Made by a program: the position numbers and the translations under genes. The notes beneath the pieces are model-generated. The model did not search any database, was not told where the DNA came from, and saw nothing but the letters and a program-made list of their open reading frames with translations. Shown piece by piece: positions 36,051 through 43,990 of a DNA stretch of 64,000 nt (the stretch's first letter is position 1; every line of letters starts with the position of its first letter). Source of the stretch: Chryseobacterium defluvii (GTDB lineage: Bacteria; Bacteroidota; Bacteroidia; Flavobacteriales; Weeksellaceae); assembly GCF_003634775.1 (NCBI RefSeq), contig NZ_RBXB01000001.1, forward strand, positions 1,302,001 through 1,366,000. The letters are read 5' to 3'.

Positions 36051-37319
36051 ATGAAACATAATGTTATTTCCATTGTTTTGGGAGGTGGTAGAGGAACCAG
36101 GCTTTTTCCGTTAACCTATTCAAGGTCGAAGCCGGCTGTTCCGATTGCAGGAAAATACCGGTTGGTGGATATTCCTATTTCAAACTGCCTGAACTCTGGA
36201 TTGAATAAAATTCTGGTGCTTACACAGTTTAATTCAGCATCATTAAACTCACATATTAAAAACTCATATCATTTTGATATTTTCAGCAGAGGTTTTGTAG
36301 ATATTTTGGCTGCGGAACAGAATGTGGAAAATGATAGCTGGTATCAAGGAACTGCCGATGCGGTTCGCCAGTCTATGAAACATCTTGAAAAATATGATTA
36401 TGAGTATATTCTGATTCTTTCCGGGGACCAGTTATATCAGATGGATTTCAGGGAAATGCTGGATTTCCATATTGAAAACGGAGGCGATGTAACCATTGCA
36501 ACCATTCCGGTAAACGCAAAAGATGCCACCGGATTCGGAATCTTAAAATCAGATGATGAAGGAAATATCACCTCTTTTGTTGAAAAGCCGGGATTTGATT
36601 TGTTGGAAGGTTTGAAATCCGAAGTTTCTGATGAAAACAAGCATAAGGGAAAAGAATATTTAGCCTCTATGGGAATCTATATCTTCACGAAAAACATCCT
36701 TATAAAAATGTTTGAAGAAGGAGCAGGAGATGATTTCGGAAAAGATATTATTCCAAGTTCAATAGGAAAATATACGACATTGAGCTATCAGTATGAAGGA
36801 TATTGGACGGATATCGGAACAATTGAATCTTTTTATGAAGCCAACCTGGATCTTTGTCAGGATTTTCCGCAGTTTAACCTTTTCTCTTCTTCCCCTATCT
36901 ATACGAGAGCGAGAATGCTTCCACCATCCAAAATCAACGGTTCCTATGTAAGCAAAGCTGTTTTTGGAGACGGATGTATCATTTTGGCAGATAAGATCGA
37001 AAATTCGGTAATAGGAAACAGAACAAGAATAGATAAAGGAAGTACCATCGTCAATTCATACGTCATGGGTGCCGATTTCTATCAGAATACCGTCGAAATA
37101 GTGATGAATGACAGAGCAGGACGTCCGAATATGGGAATCGGGAAATACTGCTACATTGAAAAGGCCATTCTCGATAAAAACTGTTATATAGGAGATAATG
37201 TGAGGATCATAGGCGGAAGACACCTGCCGGATGGGGATTACGGAACCCACTCCGTTCAGGACGGAATTGTAGTGGTGAAAAAAGGAGCCATACTTCCTCC
37301 GGGAACCCATATCGGATGA
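36051..37319 (+). CDS. glgC: Glucose-1-phosphate adenylyltransferase
   Basis: 422 residues. The nucleotide-binding GGGRGTRLFPLTYSRSKPAV at the N-terminus, the catalytic-region ILSGDQLYQMD, the glucose-1-phosphate-site VEKPGFD-type loop and the C-terminal left-handed beta-helix (IGNRTRIDKGSTIVNS) are all seen. It makes ADP-glucose from glucose-1-phosphate and ATP, the committed and usually allosterically regulated step. It is last in the glgBAC operon. Confidence 0.95.
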   Translation: MKHNVISIVLGGGRGTRLFPLTYSRSKPAVPIAGKYRLVDIPISNCLNSGLNKILVLTQFNSASLNSHIKNSYHFDIFSRGFVDILAAEQNVENDSWYQGTADAVRQSMKHLEKYDYEYILILSGDQLYQMDFREMLDFHIENGGDVTIATIPVNAKDATGFGILKSDDEGNITSFVEKPGFDLLEGLKSEVSDENKHKGKEYLASMGIYIFTKNILIKMFEEGAGDDFGKDIIPSSIGKYTTLSYQYEGYWTDIGTIESFYEANLDLCQDFPQFNLFSSSPIYTRARMLPPSKINGSYVSKAVFGDGCIILADKIENSVIGNRTRIDKGSTIVNSYVMGADFYQNTVEIVMNDRAGRPNMGIGKYCYIEKAILDKNCYIGDNVRIIGGRHLPDGDYGTHSVQDGIVVVKKGAILPPGTHIG

Positions 37320-37330
37320 TAAGCAAAAAA

Positions 37331-37463
37331 GTATGAAGTTGGGAGAGGGAAGTTATTGAAGGGCTGTAATATGACTAAAGTTAATTTTTTATTAAAATAA
37401 TCATTAGAAACTGAACGGCCACATATCAACTTCCGACATCCATTCTTGCATCTTCCAACCTTT
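37331..37463. repeat. Degenerate GA-rich inverted repeat element
   Basis: A purine-rich left arm (37333-37365, with GAAGTTGGGAGAGGGAAGTT) and a pyrimidine-rich right arm (37425-37463, with CAACTTCC and CATCTTCCAACC) form an imperfect inverted repeat around ~60 bp of AT-rich DNA. Similar intergenic runs of GGAAGTTG / CAACTTCC are, as I recall, common in Chryseobacterium genomes, so this looks like one copy of an interspersed non-coding element. That it is repeated elsewhere cannot be seen in this window. Confidence 0.45.
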
Positions 37464-37480
37464 AAAATAAATTTAAAATC

Positions 37481-37510
37481 AAGGTGATCAACATATTGGT
37501 CACTTTTTTT
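37481..37510 (+). terminator. Terminator downstream of glgC
   Basis: GTGATCAA (37484-37491) pairs with TTGGTCAC (37496-37503), including one T-G pair, around loop CATA, followed by seven T. It ends the glycogen operon and overlaps the promoter of the next gene. Confidence 0.6.
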
Positions 37511-37526
37511 ATTTGTATTACTTTTG
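37496..37526 (+). promoter_or_regulatory. Promoter of the SRPBCC protein, overlapping the terminator
   Basis: TTG (37496-37498, in the 3' arm of the hairpin) and TACTTTTG (37519-37526) are 20 bases apart. The ATG at 37531 follows after 4 bases, predicting a leaderless or nearly leaderless transcript. Confidence 0.45.
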
Positions 37527-37530
37527 TGCG

Positions 37531-38571
37531 ATGCGTTTTATAAAAATCATAGCTGTAATTATTCTTTTCCTGGTGGGTGCTTATGCTCTTTCCATGTATT
37601 ATTTCGTGGATGAAAGCAAAAATTTTCAGATTGAAAAAGAAATAGATTATCCTGTAGACAAGGTGTTTTCACAATTCAATAATCTGCAGAATTTCACGAG
37701 ATGGAATAACTTTTTTAAAAATTCCCAGTCTATTGATATTGATTACTATACTCCATACGAAGGACAGGGTAGTGCCATCAGTTATACGGACCCTAAAAAT
37801 GATACGGATGGGGAAATGTTCATCCGGTATGAAAATCCCAATAGAACATTAAGGTATCAGCTTTTCGAAAACAAAAATGAAAACCCTACCCTTGTTGATG
37901 TAAAGTTTAAAGCGCTTTCGGCGGAAAAAACAAAAATTACATGGTATGTGCATACTCCGAAGCTTTCGGTCCTAAAAAGGGTGAAAAACTTCTGGAGCGA
38001 AGACCGTTTTGCCGAAAATATCGATAAAAGTATGGTTAACCTGAAGAATGTTTTAGGAAATAAGGTAGAAAAAGATAACCAGATGGCCGCTATAAAATAT
38101 GATAGCCTTATGGTTGAAAATGAAGAAGAAAAACTATTATTGGGAATCAATGTAAGTGCGTCCAACAAAAAAGATGCTTTGTATAAAAACATAGTGATGA
38201 ACTACAATAAAGTGTATAACTATGTAACCATGGATCTTGGTAAAAAAGATGATGAGTTCGGATATCCGATGCTGATCACGGATGCAGATAATTACAAAGA
38301 TAAGGAAGTTTCATATTTCCTTGGGATTCCATTGTCCAAAAAGATGGGAGTTACCGATAATAATTTTAGTTTCAGATCGGTAAACCCGACTCAGAATTAC
38401 GTCATGTACTACAAAGGGACCTATGCAGGAAGAGTCAAAGCGATTCAGCAGCTGATCCAGAAAGCTAAAAAAGATGAAATGCGTTTTGGAGATGTTCAGC
38501 AAACCTTCATTGAGCGTCCGATGGAGGATCAGGAGGTGAACGTGAAGCTCTCTTTATCGGTGTTTAAGTAA
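37531..38571 (+). CDS. Membrane-anchored SRPBCC plus GyrI-like domain protein
   Basis: 346 residues from ATG 37531. One N-terminal transmembrane helix (MRFIKIIAVIILFLVGAYAL) is followed by an SRPBCC/polyketide-cyclase-type domain (EIDYPVDKVFSQFNNLQNFT to about residue 150). The second half ends with YYKGTYAGRVKAIQQLIQKA and FIERPMEDQEVNVKLSLSVF, which resembles GyrI/effector-binding domains of AraC-type regulators. Both folds bind small hydrophobic ligands; no enzyme motif is evident. It is a single gene between the glycogen operon and sucA. Confidence 0.72.
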   Translation: MRFIKIIAVIILFLVGAYALSMYYFVDESKNFQIEKEIDYPVDKVFSQFNNLQNFTRWNNFFKNSQSIDIDYYTPYEGQGSAISYTDPKNDTDGEMFIRYENPNRTLRYQLFENKNENPTLVDVKFKALSAEKTKITWYVHTPKLSVLKRVKNFWSEDRFAENIDKSMVNLKNVLGNKVEKDNQMAAIKYDSLMVENEEEKLLLGINVSASNKKDALYKNIVMNYNKVYNYVTMDLGKKDDEFGYPMLITDADNYKDKEVSYFLGIPLSKKMGVTDNNFSFRSVNPTQNYVMYYKGTYAGRVKAIQQLIQKAKKDEMRFGDVQQTFIERPMEDQEVNVKLSLSVFK

Positions 38572-38694
38572 ATTCCTGATATTTATCTCGTTTATGTTTT
38601 TTTTAACGGTTTGAAGCTGTCCCAAGTCGGTTTTTTTTATTAAATTTGAAGATTAATTCTACAAATAAATTTTAATAATAGATACACTGTAATA

Positions 38695-41508
38695 ATGGAC
38701 AGATTTTCATTCCTAAACGCAGCTCATTCTCAGTTAATTGAGGATTTATACCAACAGTATTTAAAATTCCCGGACTCTTTAGAACCATCATGGAAAGCCT
38801 TCTTTCAAGGCTTTGATTTTGCTTTAGAGAACTATAGCGATGACGATAGCATTCAATATATTCAGGGTTCGGCTAATGCCGCTCCTGCCGCTCAGCAAAT
38901 TTCCCAGGCTGTTTCCAATGGAGAAGTGCCTGAACACATCAAAAAAGAATTCAAGGTTGTTAACCTGATCGAAGCATACAGAACAAGAGGTCACCTGTTT
39001 ACCAAAACAAATCCTGTAAGAGAAAGAAGACATTACACGCCTACTTTGGATATCGAGAATTTCGGATTGTCTAAAGAAGATCTCAATACAAAATTCAGCT
39101 GTGCGGTAGAAACAGGAATGAAAGAGCCTGCAACATTGAAGGACCTTATTACTCACCTGGAAAACATTTACTGTGATTCTATCGGTGTTGAATATATGCA
39201 CATCAATAATGTTGAGGAGAAGGATTATATCAAAAAATGGTTACAGGTAAATGAAAACCACCCAAGTCTTTCAGCCAATGAAAAAACTGAGATTTTATTG
39301 AAGTTGAACCAGGCTGTTGCCTTTGAAAACTATCTTCACACCAAATTCGTAGGACAGAAGAGATTCTCACTGGAAGGTGGTGAAACATTGATTCCTGCAT
39401 TAGACCAGTTGATTTCAAGATCTTCTCAATTAGGAGTAGATGAGGTTGTTCTGGGGATGGCTCACAGAGGAAGATTGAATGTATTGTCAAACATTTTCGG
39501 AAAGTCTTACAAGCAGATTTTCTCAGAATTTGAAGGAAAGGAATTTGAAGAAGATGTATTCTCAGGGGACGTTAAATATCACTTAGGATCATCTAAAAAG
39601 ATCAAAACTGCTTCAGGAGAGGAAGTTGCCATCAACCTGACTCCGAACCCGTCTCACCTGGAAACGGTAGCTGCTCTGGTAGAAGGAATCTGCCGTGCGA
39701 AGGTAGATGATAAATACAAAGATTATTCTAAGGTATTGCCAATTATTATCCACGGTGATGGTGCAATTGCCGGTCAGGGTATTGCGTACGAAGTTGCCCA
39801 GATGATGACATTGGAAGGATACAGAACAGGAGGAACCGTTCATATTGTTGTGAACAACCAGGTTTCGTTTACAACCAACTATATGGATGCGAGATCTTCC
39901 ACCTACTGTACAGACATTGCTAAAGTAACGGAATCACCTGTAATGCACGTAAATGCTGATGATGCGGAAGCAGTAGTTCATGCCATGCATTTTGCTGCCG
40001 ATTTCAGAGCCAAATTTGGTAAAGATGTTTACATCGATTTATTAGGATACAGAAAATATGGGCATAATGAAGGTGATGAACCAAGATTTACACAGCCTAA
40101 CTTATATAAATTAATTTCCAAGCACCCGAATCCAAGAGAGATTTATAAAGATAAATTATTGAAGGATAGTGTGACTTCTAATGACGTGATTGCCAAAATG
40201 GAAGCCGATTTCAAAGGACTTTTAGATAAGGATTTTGACGCTTCCAAAGAAATTGAGAAGAACATAATGGATGTGTTTATGGCTGAAGACTGGACCAATT
40301 ACCCGATTGCCAAAAGAGGAGCTGTTCAGGATGCCGTTGATACAAAATATGAATTGAACAAATTGAAGGAACTGGCTATTAAAATGTCAACGCTTCCGGG
40401 GGATAAAAAATTCATCAATAAAATTACAAGATTATTCGAAAACCGTATCAAGGCTATTGAAGGGAATTCTTTAGACTGGGCTTTAGGAGAATGGTTGGCG
40501 TATGCTACTTTGCTTACGGAAGGTCATAATGTAAGAATTTCCGGAGAAGATGTGGAAAGAGGAACATTCTCTCACAGACACGCGGTGGTAAAAACAGAAG
40601 ATACAGAAGAAGAATATATCCCGCTAAGACACGTTTCTGAAAACAGATTCGATGTGTACAACTCACACCTTTCAGAATATGGAGTTTTAGGATTTGATTA
40701 CGGATATGCCATGGCTTCTCCCAATACATTAACGATCTGGGAAGCTCAGTTCGGAGATTTCGTCAATGGAGCACAAATTATTGTTGACCAGTATTTGGCT
40801 GCTGCAGAAGAAAAATGGAAAATTCAGGATGGATTGGTGATGTTATTGCCTCACGGTTCAGAAGGACAGGGTGCGGAACACTCTTCAGCAAGATTAGAAA
40901 GATTCTTGACACTTTGTGCGAATGAAAACATGGTGGTAGCGAACATTACTTCACCGGCTAACTATTTCCACCTGCTAAGAAGACAGTTGAAATGGGCATT
41001 CAGAAAGCCATTGATCGTAATGAGCCCTAAATCTTTATTGAGACACCCGAAAGTGGTTTCTCCACTGGAAGATTTTGCCAATGGCTCATTCCAGCCGGTT
41101 TTAGACGATCCTGCTGCTGATCCTAAAAAAGTGGAAAAAGTAGTTCTTTGTTCAGGGAAGCTTTACTTTGAATTATTAGCTAAGAAAGAAGAACTGAATG
41201 CAGAGAATATTGCTTTAGTAAGATTCGAACAATTATATCCGCTTCAGGCAGATGCTATTGAAGCGATCTTCAACAAATACGAAAACAGAAAAGAATTGGT
41301 TTGGGCTCAGGAAGAACCTGAAAATATGGGAGCTTGGTCTTATATCCTGAGAAACTTCAGAGATACAGGAATCCAGGTGATTGCTCCTGTACCAAGTGGT
41401 GCTCCGGCTCCGGGAAGCCACAAAATGTTTGAGAAAAACCAAAATGCAGTGATCAACAGAGTATTCGATAGAAATGATGCTCCTGTAAAAAGACCTGTAA
41501 CCGCTTAA
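38695..41508 (+). CDS. sucA: 2-oxoglutarate dehydrogenase E1 component
   Basis: 937 residues. The N-terminus has the E2-binding type sequence FLNAAHSQLIEDLYQQYLKF; the HRGRLNVLSNIFGKSYKQIF stretch, the ThDP-binding IHGDGAIAGQGIAYEVAQMM motif and LLPHGSEGQGAEHSSARLER are typical. It decarboxylates 2-oxoglutarate with thiamine diphosphate and passes the succinyl group to E2. A TAAATTTG at 38641-38648 is a possible -7 box. sucB follows after 41 bp. Confidence 0.97.
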   Translation: MDRFSFLNAAHSQLIEDLYQQYLKFPDSLEPSWKAFFQGFDFALENYSDDDSIQYIQGSANAAPAAQQISQAVSNGEVPEHIKKEFKVVNLIEAYRTRGHLFTKTNPVRERRHYTPTLDIENFGLSKEDLNTKFSCAVETGMKEPATLKDLITHLENIYCDSIGVEYMHINNVEEKDYIKKWLQVNENHPSLSANEKTEILLKLNQAVAFENYLHTKFVGQKRFSLEGGETLIPALDQLISRSSQLGVDEVVLGMAHRGRLNVLSNIFGKSYKQIFSEFEGKEFEEDVFSGDVKYHLGSSKKIKTASGEEVAINLTPNPSHLETVAALVEGICRAKVDDKYKDYSKVLPIIIHGDGAIAGQGIAYEVAQMMTLEGYRTGGTVHIVVNNQVSFTTNYMDARSSTYCTDIAKVTESPVMHVNADDAEAVVHAMHFAADFRAKFGKDVYIDLLGYRKYGHNEGDEPRFTQPNLYKLISKHPNPREIYKDKLLKDSVTSNDVIAKMEADFKGLLDKDFDASKEIEKNIMDVFMAEDWTNYPIAKRGAVQDAVDTKYELNKLKELAIKMSTLPGDKKFINKITRLFENRIKAIEGNSLDWALGEWLAYATLLTEGHNVRISGEDVERGTFSHRHAVVKTEDTEEEYIPLRHVSENRFDVYNSHLSEYGVLGFDYGYAMASPNTLTIWEAQFGDFVNGAQIIVDQYLAAAEEKWKIQDGLVMLLPHGSEGQGAEHSSARLERFLTLCANENMVVANITSPANYFHLLRRQLKWAFRKPLIVMSPKSLLRHPKVVSPLEDFANGSFQPVLDDPAADPKKVEKVVLCSGKLYFELLAKKEELNAENIALVRFEQLYPLQADAIEAIFNKYENRKELVWAQEEPENMGAWSYILRNFRDTGIQVIAPVPSGAPAPGSHKMFEKNQNAVINRVFDRNDAPVKRPVTA

Positions 41509-41549
41509 TAAATAAATAATCGATTAAAAAAATAAAAAAAATACTCAAT

Positions 41550-42809
41550 ATGTCAGTTTTAGAAATGAAAGTTCCTTCACCGGGCGAATCAATTACAGAA
41601 GTTGAAATTGCAACTTGGCTTGTAAAAGATGGTGATTATGTAGAAAAAGATCAACCTATCGCTGAGGTAGACTCAGACAAAGCAACGCTGGAATTGCCTG
41701 CTGAACAAAGTGGTGTTATTACTTTAAAAGCTGAAGAAGGTGATGTGGTACAGGTAGGTCAGGTTGTTTGTTTAATTGATATGGATGCTGCGAAGCCGGA
41801 AGGCGCTGCTGCACCTGCTGCTGAAGCTCCGAAACAAGAGGAGGCTCCGAAAGCGGCTGAACCAGCTAAGCAGGAAGCTCCAAAGCCTGCAGCTCAACCA
41901 GCTGCGGCTACTCAGACATATGCAACCGGAGCTCCATCTCCTGCTGCTAAGAAAATCCTTGATGAAAAAGGAATTGATGCAGGACAGGTTTCAGGAAGCG
42001 GAAGAGACGGCAGAATTACTAAAACTGATGCTGAATTAGCTGCTGTTCCAGCTATGGGCGGAAGCTCATTATCTGCTACAGGTTCAAGATCTACAACTAC
42101 GACTAAACTTTCTGTTCTTAGAAGAAAACTGGCGGCGAGATTAGTTTCTGTGAAGAATGAAACAGCGATGTTGACTACTTTCAATGAAGTGGACATGTCT
42201 GAGATCTTCAGAATCAGAAAACAATATAAAGATGAATTCGCTCAGAAGCACGGTATTGGTCTTGGTTTCATGTCTTTCTTCACGAAAGCTGTGACAAGAG
42301 CTTTGCAGATGTATCCTGATGTAAATGCATCTATCGATGGTGATTTCAAAATTAACTATGATTTCTGCGATATTTCAATTGCAGTTTCAGGACCTAAAGG
42401 ATTAATGGTTCCTGTATTGAGAAATGCGGAAGGAATGTCTTTCAGAGGAGTAGAAGCCAATATTAAAAATCTTGCTGATAAAGTAAGAGACGGTAAAATC
42501 ACGGTTGATGAGATGACTGGTGGTACATTCACCATTACAAACGGTGGAGTATTCGGATCCATGTTGTCTACACCTATTATCAACCCGCCTCAATCTGCCA
42601 TCTTAGGAATGCATAACATTATTCAGAGACCTGTTGCAATTGATGGACAAGTGGTGATCCGACCAATGATGTATGTGGCAATGTCTTACGATCACAGAAT
42701 TATCGATGGCAGAGAATCTGTAGGATTCCTTGTAGCGGTAAAAGAAGGTATTGATAACCCTGTTGAAGTATTAATGGGAGGTGACGAAAGAAAAGCCCTT
42801 GAATTATAA
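41550..42809 (+). CDS. sucB: Dihydrolipoyllysine succinyltransferase (E2 of OGDH)
   Basis: 419 residues. One lipoyl domain (DSDKATLE, Lys44 lipoylated), an Ala/Pro/Glu/Lys-rich linker, an E3-binding domain ([20 protein letters not shown]) and a catalytic domain ending [11 protein letters not shown] with the active His and Asp. It transfers succinyl from E1 to CoA. The linker is encoded by GC-richer, repetitive codons (GCTGCT and similar). It forms an operon with sucA; E3 is not in the window. Confidence 0.96.
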   Translation: MSVLEMKVPSPGESITEVEIATWLVKDGDYVEKDQPIAEVDSDKATLELPAEQSGVITLKAEEGDVVQVGQVVCLIDMDAAKPEGAAAPAAEAPKQEEAPKAAEPAKQEAPKPAAQPAAATQTYATGAPSPAAKKILDEKGIDAGQVSGSGRDGRITKTDAELAAVPAMGGSSLSATGSRSTTTTKLSVLRRKLAARLVSVKNETAMLTTFNEVDMSEIFRIRKQYKDEFAQKHGIGLGFMSFFTKAVTRALQMYPDVNASIDGDFKINYDFCDISIAVSGPKGLMVPVLRNAEGMSFRGVEANIKNLADKVRDGKITVDEMTGGTFTITNGGVFGSMLSTPIINPPQSAILGMHNIIQRPVAIDGQVVIRPMMYVAMSYDHRIIDGRESVGFLVAVKEGIDNPVEVLMGGDERKALEL

Positions 42810-42835
42810 TTAATGAAATAATAATCATAATTTAT

Positions 42836-42866
42836 AAATCTCGCCTCAAAAAAGGCGAGATTTTTG
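42836..42866 (+). terminator. Terminator after sucAB
   Basis: ATCTCGCCT / AGGCGAGAT (42838-42846 and 42853-42861) with loop CAAAAA and a T tract. A TATATTTG box for apaG follows at once (42869-42876). Confidence 0.85.
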
Positions 42867-42891
42867 TATATATTTGAGAAATACCAAAGTG

Positions 42892-43278
42892 ATGTTTTCA
42901 AAAATAACTTCAAATATCAGAGTTTCAGTAGTTCCTGAATATGATAGAAAAAATAGTTACCCTTCTGAAAATCGATTTGTTTTCAAATACAATATCACAA
43001 TAGAAAACGACGGTGATTTTCCTATAAAAATATTAAAAAGAAAATGGTTGATTTTCGACGTTGGTTTCGGATATACGGAGATTATAGGTGATGGTGTAAT
43101 TGGTTTGACCCCTGAAATATCCACCCATGATAATTTTGCTTATTTTTCCAATGTGATGCTACGTTCGGGAGTAGGTAATATGAGTGGAAAATACCTGGTT
43201 AAAAATATGAAAACACAGGAGAATTTTGAGATCGACATTCCAAAATTCAACCTGCTTTCAGAAGTCCTAAGCAATTAA
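42892..43278 (+). CDS. apaG: ApaG family protein
   Basis: 128 residues from ATG 42892 (MFSKITSNIRVSVVPEYD); the TTG 18 bases earlier lies inside the promoter box region. It is a single FnIII-like ApaG domain with IIGDGVIGLTPEISTHDNFA replacing the usual G-G-V-V-G-x-x-P motif. ApaG has been linked to Co/Mg resistance phenotypes and protein-protein interaction, but its biochemical role is not settled. TATATTTG at 42869-42876 is a candidate -7 element 15 bases before the start. Confidence 0.85.
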   Translation: MFSKITSNIRVSVVPEYDRKNSYPSENRFVFKYNITIENDGDFPIKILKRKWLIFDVGFGYTEIIGDGVIGLTPEISTHDNFAYFSNVMLRSGVGNMSGKYLVKNMKTQENFEIDIPKFNLLSEVLSN

Positions 43279-43341
43279 AGTATGACGGAAATTTACTTTT
43301 AAAGTTATCAACTGTCCGAATCATCAGTATAGCTACTGAAA

Positions 43342-43896
43342 TTAAAGCTTTTTAATCTTTAGCTTCATGCTTTCATGTACTTCTTCATTGCTTAAAAGAA
43401 ACAGCTTCTCAAAAGCCAGCAGAGAGATTTTGGCACATGCTTCGGCGTCATCTCCGGCTCTGTGGTGCTTGAATTCTATCTGATGATATTCCGCCAGATG
43501 CTTTAAACCATAGCGTGGAAGATAATTCCATGATTTTTTGGCAAGCTGTATGCTGCAAAGGTAATTGAGCTTCGGGGTAAACATTCCATAATGATCAAGA
43601 CATCCCCTTAAAACTCCGGCATCAAAACTGGCATTATGTGCTATCATTAATGTTCCGTACATCATTTCTTCTACTTCATACCAGATTTCATCAAAAGTAG
43701 GGGCATGTTTCACGTCATCCGGTGTAATTCCGTGAATGTCTATATTATAAGGATTAAAATAAGGGAAACTTGGAGGTTTGATCAGCCATGTTTTGGTTTC
43801 AACAATCTTTGAATCCTGTACGATACATACTCCCATCTCACAAGCCGAACTTCTCTCATGGGTGGCCGTTTCAAAATCTAATGCACAGAAATCCAT
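43342..43896 (-). CDS. DEDDh 3'-5' exonuclease (DNA pol III epsilon-like)
   Basis: 184 residues. All exonuclease motifs are present: ALDFETATHE (Asp7, Glu9), the HNASFDAGVLRG motif with the second Asp, and HHRAGDDAEACAKISL with the final His and Asp. It degrades DNA or RNA from 3' ends with two metal ions. As a stand-alone domain without BRCT or polymerase parts, it may act in repair or RNA processing. TAAATTTG at 43936-43943 (minus) may be its -7 element. Confidence 0.88.
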   Translation of the reverse strand: MDFCALDFETATHERSSACEMGVCIVQDSKIVETKTWLIKPPSFPYFNPYNIDIHGITPDDVKHAPTFDEIWYEVEEMMYGTLMIAHNASFDAGVLRGCLDHYGMFTPKLNYLCSIQLAKKSWNYLPRYGLKHLAEYHQIEFKHHRAGDDAEACAKISLLAFEKLFLLSNEEVHESMKLKIKKL

Positions 43897-43990
43897 TGTA
43901 TCATGATTATTGAGTTAAATATAAAATTAAATGTACAAATTTAGCCTCAATTTTCAATGTTTTTATATAATATAGGCTGTAAATAAATGT

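Noticed and set aside
38611..38648. sucA promoter from TTG at 38611 and TAAATTTG at 38641
   Set aside because: The spacing is 27 bases, too long for the Bacteroidota consensus; only the -7 box is mentioned.
41800..42040. Ala/Pro-repeat sequence in sucB as a possible repeat or phase-variable tract
   Set aside because: It is the normal Ala/Pro-rich linker between lipoyl and E3-binding domains, with mixed codons.
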